From JBFWWP01 sp050246115 (GTDB taxonomy: Bacteria > Planctomycetota > UBA8108 > UBA1146 > JAJFFE01), in contig JBFWWP010000004.1 in assembly GCA_050246115.1 (NCBI GenBank), positions 1 to 64,000 of the forward strand: a stretch of 64,000 nucleotides of DNA. Direction: 5' to 3'. This document shows positions 51,081 to 58,598 of the stretch, in pieces. A program made the translations under genes and the position numbers. The notes below the pieces were generated by a model, which saw nothing but the letters and a program-made list of their open reading frames with translations, did not search any database and was not told the origin of the DNA. Position 1 is the stretch's first letter; each line of letters opens with the position of its first letter.

Positions 51081-52439
51081 ATGGTGAGCCGCCAAGGCCT
51101 GCCCCGTGCCCTGGATGAGGAGCCCCCCAGTTCCTCCTTCGAACCCGTCGTCACCCAACTGCCCAACCCTCCTCCTCGGGCTCGCTCTTCTCCCAGTTCA
51201 ACCGCCCGCCGCAGCTCCCCGCGCCGCACCGTCCTCGGACGCGTCGTCTCCGATCCCGCCGCCGTCAGTATCACCCCCTCCGAGCCAACGACCCTCGCGC
51301 CACTCACGGCTCCGTCCCGTGAGCTCGGTGCTGCGTTTCGCCGCCGATTCTTCCCCGGAGTGACCGAACGTCAATGGAACGACTGGCACTGGCAATCCCA
51401 GAACCGGATCCGGCGCCTCGAGCAGTTCGAGCGCATGGTGACGCTCACGGACGACGAGCGCCAAGCCCTCGTGCGCGGCGCGACCATGCTGCCGACCGGC
51501 GTCACGCCGTACTACATGAGCTTGCTCGACCCCGAAGATGCGAACCAGCCCCTGCGCAAGACGGTGATCCCCACCAGTTCGGAGTTCGTCCGAACCCCAG
51601 GAGAGCAGGACGACCCGCTCGGCGAGGACGGCCATAGCCCCGTTCCGGGGCTCGTCCACCGCTACCCGGACCGGGTGCTGCTGTTGGCGCTCGACTTCTG
51701 TTCGACCTATTGCCGCTACTGCACGCGGTCGCGCGTCGTCGGTCACGGCGAAGTACTGCCGAACGAAGCGCGACTGGAGCGCATCTTCGAATACCTGCGC
51801 GAGCACACCGAAGTCCGCGACGTTCTGATTTCGGGTGGCGACCCGTTGGCCCTACGCGACGAGAAGCTCGACTGGATCCTCACGCGCCTGCGCTCGATCC
51901 CGCACATCGAGTTCGTTCGCATCGGCACCAAGATGCCGGCGGTCTTGCCGCAGCGCATCACGCGCGACTTGGTGAAGATGCTGCGCAAGCACCACCCACT
52001 GTGGATGAGTCTCCACTTCCTGCATCCCGACGAGTGCACCCAAGACACTCGCCGCGCGTGCGAGCGGTTGGCCGACGCCGGCATTCCGCTGGGGTCACAA
52101 ACCGTACTGCTCAAGGGCGTGAACGACAACGTCGACACCATGAAGCAGCTCGTGCACCGGCTCCTGACCATGCGCGTGAGACCGTACTACCTGTACCAGT
52201 GCGACCCGATCTCGGGGTCGGCACACTTCCGTACGCCGATCAGCAAGGGTCTGGAAATCATCGAAGGACTCCGTGGTCATACCACGGGCTATGCCGTCCC
52301 GACCTACGTGATCGATGCGCCGGAGGGCGGCGGCAAGGTACCGCTGCAGCCGCAGTATGTCGTGCGTCGCGAACCCGATTGCGTCGTGCTCCGGAACTTC
52401 GAGGGCAAGGAGTTTCGCTACCCCGACCGCCCGGAGTGA
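51081..52439 (+). CDS. kamA: KamA-family radical SAM aminomutase (lysine 2,3-aminomutase-like)
   Basis: ATG 51081 has AAGGAG 9 nt upstream, giving 452 residues; the frame open before it is not needed. The radical-SAM cluster motif is CSTYCRYC, followed by SGGDPLAL, and the C-terminus has the PLP-lysine loop in APEGGGKVPLQP. Members exchange H and NH2 between C2 and C3 of an amino acid, classically L-lysine to L-beta-lysine, or modify EF-P-bound lysine. The N-terminal about 60 residues are Ser/Pro-rich and variable. It heads a tight five-gene operon with two ATP-grasp ligases and an acetyltransferase, pointing to small-molecule synthesis rather than lysine catabolism. The exact substrate is unproven. 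Confidence 0.92.
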   Translation: MVSRQGLPRALDEEPPSSSFEPVVTQLPNPPPRARSSPSSTARRSSPRRTVLGRVVSDPAAVSITPSEPTTLAPLTAPSRELGAAFRRRFFPGVTERQWNDWHWQSQNRIRRLEQFERMVTLTDDERQALVRGATMLPTGVTPYYMSLLDPEDANQPLRKTVIPTSSEFVRTPGEQDDPLGEDGHSPVPGLVHRYPDRVLLLALDFCSTYCRYCTRSRVVGHGEVLPNEARLERIFEYLREHTEVRDVLISGGDPLALRDEKLDWILTRLRSIPHIEFVRIGTKMPAVLPQRITRDLVKMLRKHHPLWMSLHFLHPDECTQDTRRACERLADAGIPLGSQTVLLKGVNDNVDTMKQLVHRLLTMRVRPYYLYQCDPISGSAHFRTPISKGLEIIEGLRGHTTGYAVPTYVIDAPEGGGKVPLQPQYVVRREPDCVVLRNFEGKEFRYPDRPE

Positions 52440-52480
52440 GAAGGAGCGTTGGCTGGCAGAGCCGACGACAACGTCGAACC

Positions 52481-53020
52481 GTGATTGACCAGGATTTCAT
52501 CTGCGTGCGGTGTGCGCGTCACACGAAGACGTGTTGCCAGCGGTCTGAGGTCTATGCGACCGCCGGGGACGTGAAGCGCATCGCAGCGCACACCGGACGC
52601 GAGGGTTTCACCGAGTTCAAATCGGCCGCCGGGTCGGACTACCTCGCCCAGGACGACGATCCCACGTGGCGAGATCACGTGTTTCGCGCGGACGGTACGC
52701 GCAGGGTGTTGGTACGGCACGCGAACGGCGACTGCACCTTCCTCGGTGACCAAGGCTGCGTCTTGCCTTTGGAGGTGCGGCCGCTCGTGTGTCGCTTGTA
52801 CCCGTTCGACTATACCGACGAGGGCGTCCGGGAAGACCTTGCGCCGGGCTGCCCACTCGAGCTACTCGCGGAAGGGCAGGGGCTGTTGGCGGCACTGGAC
52901 ATGCACCGCGACGATGCGCACCGCTGGCACCGGCAGCTGTACGAGGAGCTGCGCCGGGAGGGCCGCGAAGGAGTGACCGAGGAACGTCAACGGAACTCGA
53001 GTGCGCAGCAAAGCGCCTGA
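52481..53020 (+). CDS. YkgJ-family cysteine-cluster protein
   Basis: GTG 52481 starts a 179-residue protein 41 nt after kamA. It has the Cys pattern of the YkgJ/zinc- or iron-chelating family: CVRCARHTKTCC at the N-terminus, then GDCTFLGDQGCVL, RPLVCRLYPFDY and APGCPLE. Such proteins probably bind a metal or iron-sulfur cluster and often sit near radical-SAM or oxygenase genes, though their chemistry is largely unknown. Its position, between an iron-sulfur radical enzyme and ligases, suggests it either matures the aminomutase or does a redox step in the same pathway. The C-terminal 30 residues are charged and probably flexible. Confidence 0.85.
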   Translation: MIDQDFICVRCARHTKTCCQRSEVYATAGDVKRIAAHTGREGFTEFKSAAGSDYLAQDDDPTWRDHVFRADGTRRVLVRHANGDCTFLGDQGCVLPLEVRPLVCRLYPFDYTDEGVREDLAPGCPLELLAEGQGLLAALDMHRDDAHRWHRQLYEELRREGREGVTEERQRNSSAQQSA

Positions 53021-53034
53021 GAATGGGAAGTAGC

Positions 53035-54186
53035 ATGAAGGTAGGGATCACCTACGACCTCCGCGACGAGTACTTGCAGGCCGGCTACACCGAGGAAGAG
53101 ACCGCGGAGTTCGATCGCGCCGATACCGTCGACAGCATCGAGGGGGCGCTTCGGGCCCTGGGTCACGAACCGGATCGCATTGGCAACGCGCGCCAGTTGG
53201 TCGAGCGCGTGGCGCAGGGCGACCGTTGGGATCTGGTGTTCAACATCTGTGAGGGACTCCGCGGAATGGGACGCGAGGCACAAGTTCCGGCGATTCTCGA
53301 CCTGTTCGAGATTCCGTACACCTTCGCCGACACGAGCGTCATGTGCGCGTGCCTCGACAAGTCCGTGACCAAGTGCATCGTGGCGAGCGCAGGGCTACCG
53401 ACGCCGGGTTTCGCGTTGGTAGAAGACGAAGATCAAGCCATCGACTTGGCGGCTCGCGTGCGCACTGGAGCCCACGCCGGCGCGAGTGTGAACTCGTCGG
53501 TCACGAGCGGACTCGCCGCCCGAATGCGGGGCGCCGCGAGCGGGCCGCTCGAGCTCCCTTTGTTCGCGAAGCCCGTTGCCGAGGGGACCGGCAAGGGGAT
53601 CACGCCGGCCTCGCGCGTCGCGACCGCGGACGAACTCGAGAGCGTCGTGCGACGACTCTTGCGGCAGCACCAGCAACCCGTGCTCGTTGAGGAGTTCCTG
53701 CCCGGGCGTGAGTTCACGGTCGGCCTGGTGGGTACCGGTCGTGAGGCTCGGTGCCTCGGCACGCTCGAGATCGTACTCCTCGAAGGCGCCGAGCCGGGCG
53801 TCTACTCGTACGTCAACAAGGAACGCTGCGAGGAGTTGGTCGAGTATCGACTCGTGACCGCGACGGCCGACGCAGTCGTGCGGCGAGCCGAGGAGGTCGC
53901 GCTCGCCGCGTGGCGGGCGCTTGGCTGTCGCGATGGCGGGCGCATCGATCTGCGCTGCAGCGCCGCAGGGGAACCCCACTTCCTCGAAGCCAACCCGCTC
54001 GCGGGCCTGCACCCGTTTCACTCGGACCTACCGATGTTGGCGACCGCGGTCGGCATGTCCTACGTCGATCTGGTCAGGTGCATTGTCGAGTCCGCGGCGA
54101 AACGCGTGGCGGCACCCCGGCGCGCCCCCCCGTCGACGACCGCCCCTCGGCAACACCCGCCCGGACACGTTGCGCAGCGGCGGTGA
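53035..54186 (+). CDS. D-Ala-D-Ala-ligase-like ATP-grasp enzyme, first copy
   Basis: I start at ATG 53035 (GGGAAG just upstream), 14 nt after the YkgJ stop, giving 383 residues. The N-terminal domain holds DLVFNICEGLRGMGREAQVP, the ligase hinge IPYTFAD and CLDKSVTK; the ATP-grasp core has LPLFAKPVAEGTGKGI and VEEFLPGREFTVGLV; the metal-binding end is RIDLRCSAAGEPHFLEANPL. The Asn in FLEANPL and preceding Asp are the usual Mg ligands. It should join a carboxylate to an amine through an acyl phosphate. The C-terminal 25 residues are Pro/Arg-rich. It is unlikely to be the cell-wall Ddl: it is paired with a second, divergent copy and sits downstream of kamA. It overlaps the next gene by GTGA. Confidence 0.88.
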   Translation: MKVGITYDLRDEYLQAGYTEEETAEFDRADTVDSIEGALRALGHEPDRIGNARQLVERVAQGDRWDLVFNICEGLRGMGREAQVPAILDLFEIPYTFADTSVMCACLDKSVTKCIVASAGLPTPGFALVEDEDQAIDLAARVRTGAHAGASVNSSVTSGLAARMRGAASGPLELPLFAKPVAEGTGKGITPASRVATADELESVVRRLLRQHQQPVLVEEFLPGREFTVGLVGTGREARCLGTLEIVLLEGAEPGVYSYVNKERCEELVEYRLVTATADAVVRRAEEVALAAWRALGCRDGGRIDLRCSAAGEPHFLEANPLAGLHPFHSDLPMLATAVGMSYVDLVRCIVESAAKRVAAPRRAPPSTTAPRQHPPGHVAQRR

Positions 54187-55199
54187 GAGTCGTCGTCCTC
54201 CACAACGACCCGAGTGAAGACGCTTGCGTCGCGCCCGAGGATGTTCTGCGGCAGCGCGACGCCGTGGCCGAGGCGCTGACGTGCTTGGGCCACGACGCGA
54301 CGTGCGTCGGCTGCACACTCGACCTCGGCCGCCTGCGGACCGACCTCGAGCCGCTGCAACCGGACGTCGTTTTCAACTTGGTCGAGTCCTTGGGTGGAAC
54401 CGACCGACTCATGAGCCTGACGACGCTACTCCTCGACGCACTCGAGATCCCGTACACCGGTGCGCCAACCGAGGCGTTGTGGAAGACCTCGAACAAACTG
54501 CGCGCCAAGGCACAGTTGCGCAGCACGGAGCTGCCGACCCCCGTGAGCTGGACGTCGGGCGAACCGCGTGGCGCCCGCGCGAGCGCCGCAGACGGGAACC
54601 CGCGGCGGTGGATCATCAAGGCCACGTGGGAGCACGCCTCCTTTGCGATGGACGACACCGCGGTGGTCACCGCCCGCGACCTCGAGGAGCTGGCAGCGCT
54701 CGTCGAAGAACGCGAACGCCGCATCGGGCGACCCCATTTCGCGGAGGAGTACATCGAGGGGCGGGAGTTCAACCTCTCGCTGCTGGCGTCGACCGAAAGC
54801 GTGACGGGGCACAAGATGGTGCCGCAGGTCCTGCCGGCGGCGGAGATCGAGTTCCGAGGGTACCCGCCCGGAAAGCCGCGCATCGTCGGCCAGCGCGCCA
54901 AGTGGGATGCGGACTCGTTCGAGTACCGCGAGACGCCGCGTCGCTTCGACTTCGAGCCCATGGACGAAAATCTCATCGAGGAACTTTCGGACCTGGCGGT
55001 ACGCTGTTGGGGTCAGTTCGATCTGCGCGGCTACGCCCGCGTCGACTTCCGGGTCGACCCGGCAGGCCGGCCGTGGATCCTCGAGGTGAACGCCAATCCT
55101 TGCCTGTCGCCGGACGCCGGCTTTGCGGCGGCGGTCGCACACGCGGGCCTCGACTACCCGTCGGCGATCGCGCGCATCTTGGCCGACGTGCGACGGTAA
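54183..55199 (+). CDS. D-Ala-D-Ala-ligase-like ATP-grasp enzyme, second copy
   Basis: GTG 54183 overlaps the previous stop by 4 nt (GTGA), giving 338 residues. It has DVVFNLVESLGGTDRLM, EIPYTGAPTEALWKTSNKL, WIIKATWEHASFAM and EEYIEGREFNLSLL for ATP binding, and YARVDFRVDPAGRPWILEVN ending in the metal ligands NANPC. It is clearly related to, but distinct from, the first ligase (different hinge and glycine loop), so the two probably perform successive couplings or act as a heteromer. Translational coupling supports a stoichiometric pair. Substrates are unknown; a beta-amino acid made by KamA is the obvious candidate. Confidence 0.88.
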   Translation: MRVVVLHNDPSEDACVAPEDVLRQRDAVAEALTCLGHDATCVGCTLDLGRLRTDLEPLQPDVVFNLVESLGGTDRLMSLTTLLLDALEIPYTGAPTEALWKTSNKLRAKAQLRSTELPTPVSWTSGEPRGARASAADGNPRRWIIKATWEHASFAMDDTAVVTARDLEELAALVEERERRIGRPHFAEEYIEGREFNLSLLASTESVTGHKMVPQVLPAAEIEFRGYPPGKPRIVGQRAKWDADSFEYRETPRRFDFEPMDENLIEELSDLAVRCWGQFDLRGYARVDFRVDPAGRPWILEVNANPCLSPDAGFAAAVAHAGLDYPSAIARILADVRR

Positions 55200-55214
55200 C
55201 TGGGAGGAACAGCA

Positions 55215-55742
55215 ATGAACCGCTCCGCACTGCGCCCGATCCCCGATGGACTCCGGCTCCGCTTCGAGGCGGGTCCCGGCGACGGCGAGGCCGTACGACG
55301 GATCGTCACCGCGACCGGGGCCTTTCGACCCGATGAAGTCGACGTCGCCGTGGAACTGGTCGACGAGCGACTCGCGCGCGGTGCCGCGTCGGGCTATGAG
55401 TTCGTGTTCGCCGAGGTGGGAGGCCAAGCGGTGGGCTACTCCTGCTACGGCCCGATCGCCTGCACCGTGGGCAGCTACGATCTCTACTGGATCGCCGTGA
55501 CGCCGGGTGAGCATCGGCGCGGAATCGGGGCGGCCCTCCTCGCCGAGTCCGAGCGCGCGATCGCCGCAGCCCAAGGCCGGCATATTTACGTCGAGACCTC
55601 GAGCACGCCACGCTACGCGGCTGCGCGCTCGTTCTACGAGCGCCACCACTACGAGCGCATCGCCACCTTCACCGACTTCTACGAGCCCGGGGACTCCAAA
55701 GTGGTCTACCGCAAAGTGACCCGCCCAGAGCCTCTCCGGTAG
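55215..55742 (+). CDS. GNAT-family N-acetyltransferase
   Basis: ATG 55215 with GGGAGGA 6 nt upstream, 15 nt after the second ligase, gives 175 residues. The acetyl-CoA motif A is IAVTPGEHRRGIGAALLAES (R-x2-G-x-G/A), preceded by the strand YDLYWIAV and followed by the family's FYERHHYERIA motif. It would acetylate an amine. With KamA, the neighbouring acetyltransferase brings to mind AblB, which makes the compatible solute N-epsilon-acetyl-beta-lysine from beta-lysine, but the two intervening ligases are not part of that known pathway. It is the last gene of the operon; an ABC-exporter operon follows after 226 nt. Confidence 0.88.
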   Translation: MNRSALRPIPDGLRLRFEAGPGDGEAVRRIVTATGAFRPDEVDVAVELVDERLARGAASGYEFVFAEVGGQAVGYSCYGPIACTVGSYDLYWIAVTPGEHRRGIGAALLAESERAIAAAQGRHIYVETSSTPRYAAARSFYERHHYERIATFTDFYEPGDSKVVYRKVTRPEPLR

Positions 55743-55968
55743 CCTCTGCGGCCATCGCCCGAGCAGCCGCTCCCGGCGACCTGCATCGCGCTGCCCTGGG
55801 CCGACCGGTCGAGACTTCGGCGACGAACTTCGCGACACACGACCAACACGAGCAGCCAGGTGAAGTTTCGAGTTGACTTCGCTTCGCCGGGCGGTGATCA
55901 CCCACGCGGAGACTCCCAAATCGACCGGGTCCGGATCCGTCCGCGACCGCAGAGAGAAGGAAGCACCC

Positions 55969-56928
55969 GTGGCGAACGCGCTCGAACTGGAACGGGTCAC
56001 CAAGAAGTACGGCGAATTCACGGCCGTGAAGGAGGTCAGCCTCGCCATCCCGGAGGGGGCGATCTATGGCTTCCTCGGTCCCAACGGCGCCGGCAAGACC
56101 ACGACGATCCGAATGATCCTCGACATCATCAAACCGACCTCTGGCACCGTCTCGGTCCTCGGCCGCCCGTCGGCCCTCGAGGTGCGGGAACGAATCGGCT
56201 ACCTGCCCGAGGAGAAGGGCCTGTACAAGAAGATGAAGGCGTGGTCGATCGTCGCGTACTTCGCCTCGCTCAAAGGCCTCAACCGCCGCGAGGCCAAGGA
56301 ACGGGCCCACGCCCTGCTCGAGAAGTACGGCTTGAAGGACTTCGTGAACCAGAAGACGGAGGCGCTGTCGAAGGGGATGGGTCAGAAGGTCCAAGTGCTG
56401 GCCGCCATCGCGCACGATCCCGACTTGGTGATCCTCGACGAGCCGTTCTCCGGTCTCGACCCGGTGAACCAGCAGGTGATGGAAGAAGTGATCCGTGACA
56501 TGGCGAACCGGGGCAAGACCGTCCTCTTCTCGACGCACGTCATGCAGCACGCGGAGCGGATCTGTGATCGCATCCTGCTGATCGCCCGCGGGGAGAAGAT
56601 CTTCGACGGCACCATCCCCGAAGCAAAGCGCACGATCCCGCGGCGGGTACGGATCCAGACCGACAGCGACATCGCCCCGCTCGCGGCGCACGTCGATGTG
56701 ACGGGCGTCACTGCCGTGTCCAGCGAGGGGACCCCGTTGCCAGCGGGAGCACCCAAGGGACCGGACTGGGAGCTTCAGATCCGCGATACGGCCGATGCCG
56801 ACGTGGTCCTGCAGGCCTGTTTCGCCAACGGCATCCGACTCCGACAGTTCGACCAGTCCGACCCGTCGCTGCACGAGGTGTTCGTGCACCTGGTGGGCGC
56901 GGGCGCGAGAGAGGCGAAGTACCGATGA
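55969..56928 (+). CDS. ABC-2 transporter ATP-binding protein
   Basis: GTG 55969 with GAGAAGGAAG upstream gives 319 residues. Walker A is GPNGAGKTT, the Q-loop region PEEKGLYKK, signature SKGMGQKVQ (the variant seen in NatA-type ATPases), and Walker B LVILDEPFSGLDP followed by the H-loop STHV. A 90-residue C-terminal beta domain follows (RRVRIQTDSDIAPLAAHVDV), as in exporters of the CcmA/NatA group. It energises export by the permease encoded next, whose ATG overlaps its stop (ATGA, 56925-56928). The longer frame to 55873 lacks a ribosome-binding site. Confidence 0.93.
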   Translation: MANALELERVTKKYGEFTAVKEVSLAIPEGAIYGFLGPNGAGKTTTIRMILDIIKPTSGTVSVLGRPSALEVRERIGYLPEEKGLYKKMKAWSIVAYFASLKGLNRREAKERAHALLEKYGLKDFVNQKTEALSKGMGQKVQVLAAIAHDPDLVILDEPFSGLDPVNQQVMEEVIRDMANRGKTVLFSTHVMQHAERICDRILLIARGEKIFDGTIPEAKRTIPRRVRIQTDSDIAPLAAHVDVTGVTAVSSEGTPLPAGAPKGPDWELQIRDTADADVVLQACFANGIRLRQFDQSDPSLHEVFVHLVGAGAREAKYR

Positions 56929-58523
56929 AGTACGCACTGCTGGTCGCTCTGCGCGAGTACGCCGAGAACGCCAAGACCAAGGGATTCTGGATCGGCCTCT
57001 TCATCTTCCCAGTGCTCATTTACATGAGCGTCGAGATCCAGACCGTGCTCAGTAAGGCGACACCCACCCGCTACATCGCCCTCAACGACCAGTCGGGTCG
57101 CTACGGGGGCGCCATCGAGGCGGAGCTCGAATGGCTCCACCGCCGCGACGTGTTTCGCGCCTTCGGTGAGTACGTGCGCAAGCACTCGAAAGCGCCAGCG
57201 GACGCCGCGGCTGGCAGGCCCAGCGTCGACCTGGAGAAGATCCGTGCCGTCGATCCCAGCGCCTTGCTCGACAAGTTCGCCGACACCAATCGTCAAGCGG
57301 TCGAGCAGTTCTTTGGGGAAGGCGGCGTGCAGGGTGCCCTCGCGAGCATCCCGGGGTTACTGGAAGAGGATCGTCCGCCGTTCGAGGAACCGGACCGGCG
57401 GTATCGACTCGTTCCCATGCCGAAGCTCTCCGCACCCGACGACCCGAAGAAGGCGGCGCAGGAGATGAAGGAGTACCTCACCGGAGAGCGGTCCATCGAA
57501 GTGGACGGCAAGGAGCGCGAGCTGTTCGCCTACGTGCAGATCCCGATGAACGTCGCCGAGTCGGTCGTGCGCCCGAATCAGCTCGCGACGACGATCAGCC
57601 CTACGACCGAGAATCGAGGGGTCGAGTACTGGGCCACCAATCTGGCCGACCGCGACGCGAAGGATGTGGTCGAGAACGCCATCAACGCGGAACTGCGCCG
57701 TACCGAGTACGCGGACCAAGGTCTCGACTTCGCCAAGATCCAACGGGTCGAGAAGACCCATGTCCGCTTCGTCAGCCTGAACGCCAAGAAAGGCGAGGGC
57801 GAAGAGGAAGTCAGCATGGCGGACCAGATTCGGCAGTGGGCGCCGGTCGGCTTCGTCTACCTGCTATGGATCGGCATCTTCGCGATCTCGCAGATGCTGC
57901 TCAACAACACCATCGAAGAGAAATCGAACCGGATCATCGAAGTGCTGCTGTCGTCGGTGACCGCGCGCGAACTCATGATGGGGAAGCTCCTCGGCATCGC
58001 CTGCGTCGGCTTGACCATGCTCGCCACCTGGATCGTCAGCCTGCTGGCCGTGGTCCTCCTCAAAGCCGGCCCGGAAGCGGAACTGGCCAACGCCATGTTC
58101 GAGGTCTTGACCTCGAGCGGCTTGCTGCCGGCCTTCGCCATCTACTTCTTCTTCGGTTACCTGATGTACGCGGGCATGTTCCTGACGATCGGCAGCGTCT
58201 GCAATACCCTCAAGGAAGCCCAGAACCTCATGGGCCCGGTCATGATCATCATGATCGTGCCGGTCTTCACCATGATGTTCATTCCGAAAGACCCCAACGG
58301 CACCCTGGCCACCGTGCTGTCCTGGATCCCGATCTATACGCCGTTCATCATGATGAACCGGGCGGCCGCCGACCCGCCTTGGATCGACGTCATCGGCACC
58401 GGAGCCTTGATGATCGGTTTTACGGCGCTGATCTTGTACCTCACCGGCAAGATCTTCCGCATCGGCATCCTGCGCACCGGGCAACCGCCCAAGATCAAGG
58501 AACTGCTCGGCTGGCTGCGGTAG
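56925..58523 (+). CDS. ABC-2 type permease (NatB-like)
   Basis: A 532-residue permease that starts inside the previous stop codon. One N-terminal transmembrane helix (GFWIGLFIFPVLIYMSVEI, about 21-39) is followed by a large extracytoplasmic domain of about 250 residues and then five helices from about residue 300 (VGFVYLLWIGIFAISQMLL; VGLTMLATWIVSLLAVVLL; AIYFFFGYLMYAGMFLTIG). The SNRIIEVLLSSVTARELMMGK stretch before the second of these is a hallmark of the NatB/YhaP-type ABC-2 permeases. The cargo is unknown. It is followed closely by two further genes in the same direction, which are probably co-transcribed. Confidence 0.9.
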   Translation: MKYALLVALREYAENAKTKGFWIGLFIFPVLIYMSVEIQTVLSKATPTRYIALNDQSGRYGGAIEAELEWLHRRDVFRAFGEYVRKHSKAPADAAAGRPSVDLEKIRAVDPSALLDKFADTNRQAVEQFFGEGGVQGALASIPGLLEEDRPPFEEPDRRYRLVPMPKLSAPDDPKKAAQEMKEYLTGERSIEVDGKERELFAYVQIPMNVAESVVRPNQLATTISPTTENRGVEYWATNLADRDAKDVVENAINAELRRTEYADQGLDFAKIQRVEKTHVRFVSLNAKKGEGEEEVSMADQIRQWAPVGFVYLLWIGIFAISQMLLNNTIEEKSNRIIEVLLSSVTARELMMGKLLGIACVGLTMLATWIVSLLAVVLLKAGPEAELANAMFEVLTSSGLLPAFAIYFFFGYLMYAGMFLTIGSVCNTLKEAQNLMGPVMIIMIVPVFTMMFIPKDPNGTLATVLSWIPIYTPFIMMNRAAADPPWIDVIGTGALMIGFTALILYLTGKIFRIGILRTGQPPKIKELLGWLR

Positions 58524-58598
58524 CGAAGAAACGTCTTCCGATCACGCCCTGGGGTTTCCGTGGCTGAGCAAGCGCCAACCCCAATCGAAGGGAGTCGC

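Noticed and set aside
53035..54186. Housekeeping D-alanine-D-alanine ligase (ddl)
   Set aside because: Two divergent copies are translationally coupled inside a kamA operon and away from any cell-wall genes, which does not fit ddl.
51081..55742. Simple ablAB (N-epsilon-acetyl-beta-lysine) operon
   Set aside because: KamA and a GNAT enzyme are present, but two ligases and a Cys-cluster protein are tightly embedded between them and are not part of that pathway, so I did not assign ablA and ablB.
54426..56048. A 540-residue leftward frame
   Set aside because: It is antisense to the second ATP-grasp and GNAT genes, whose motifs are unambiguous.
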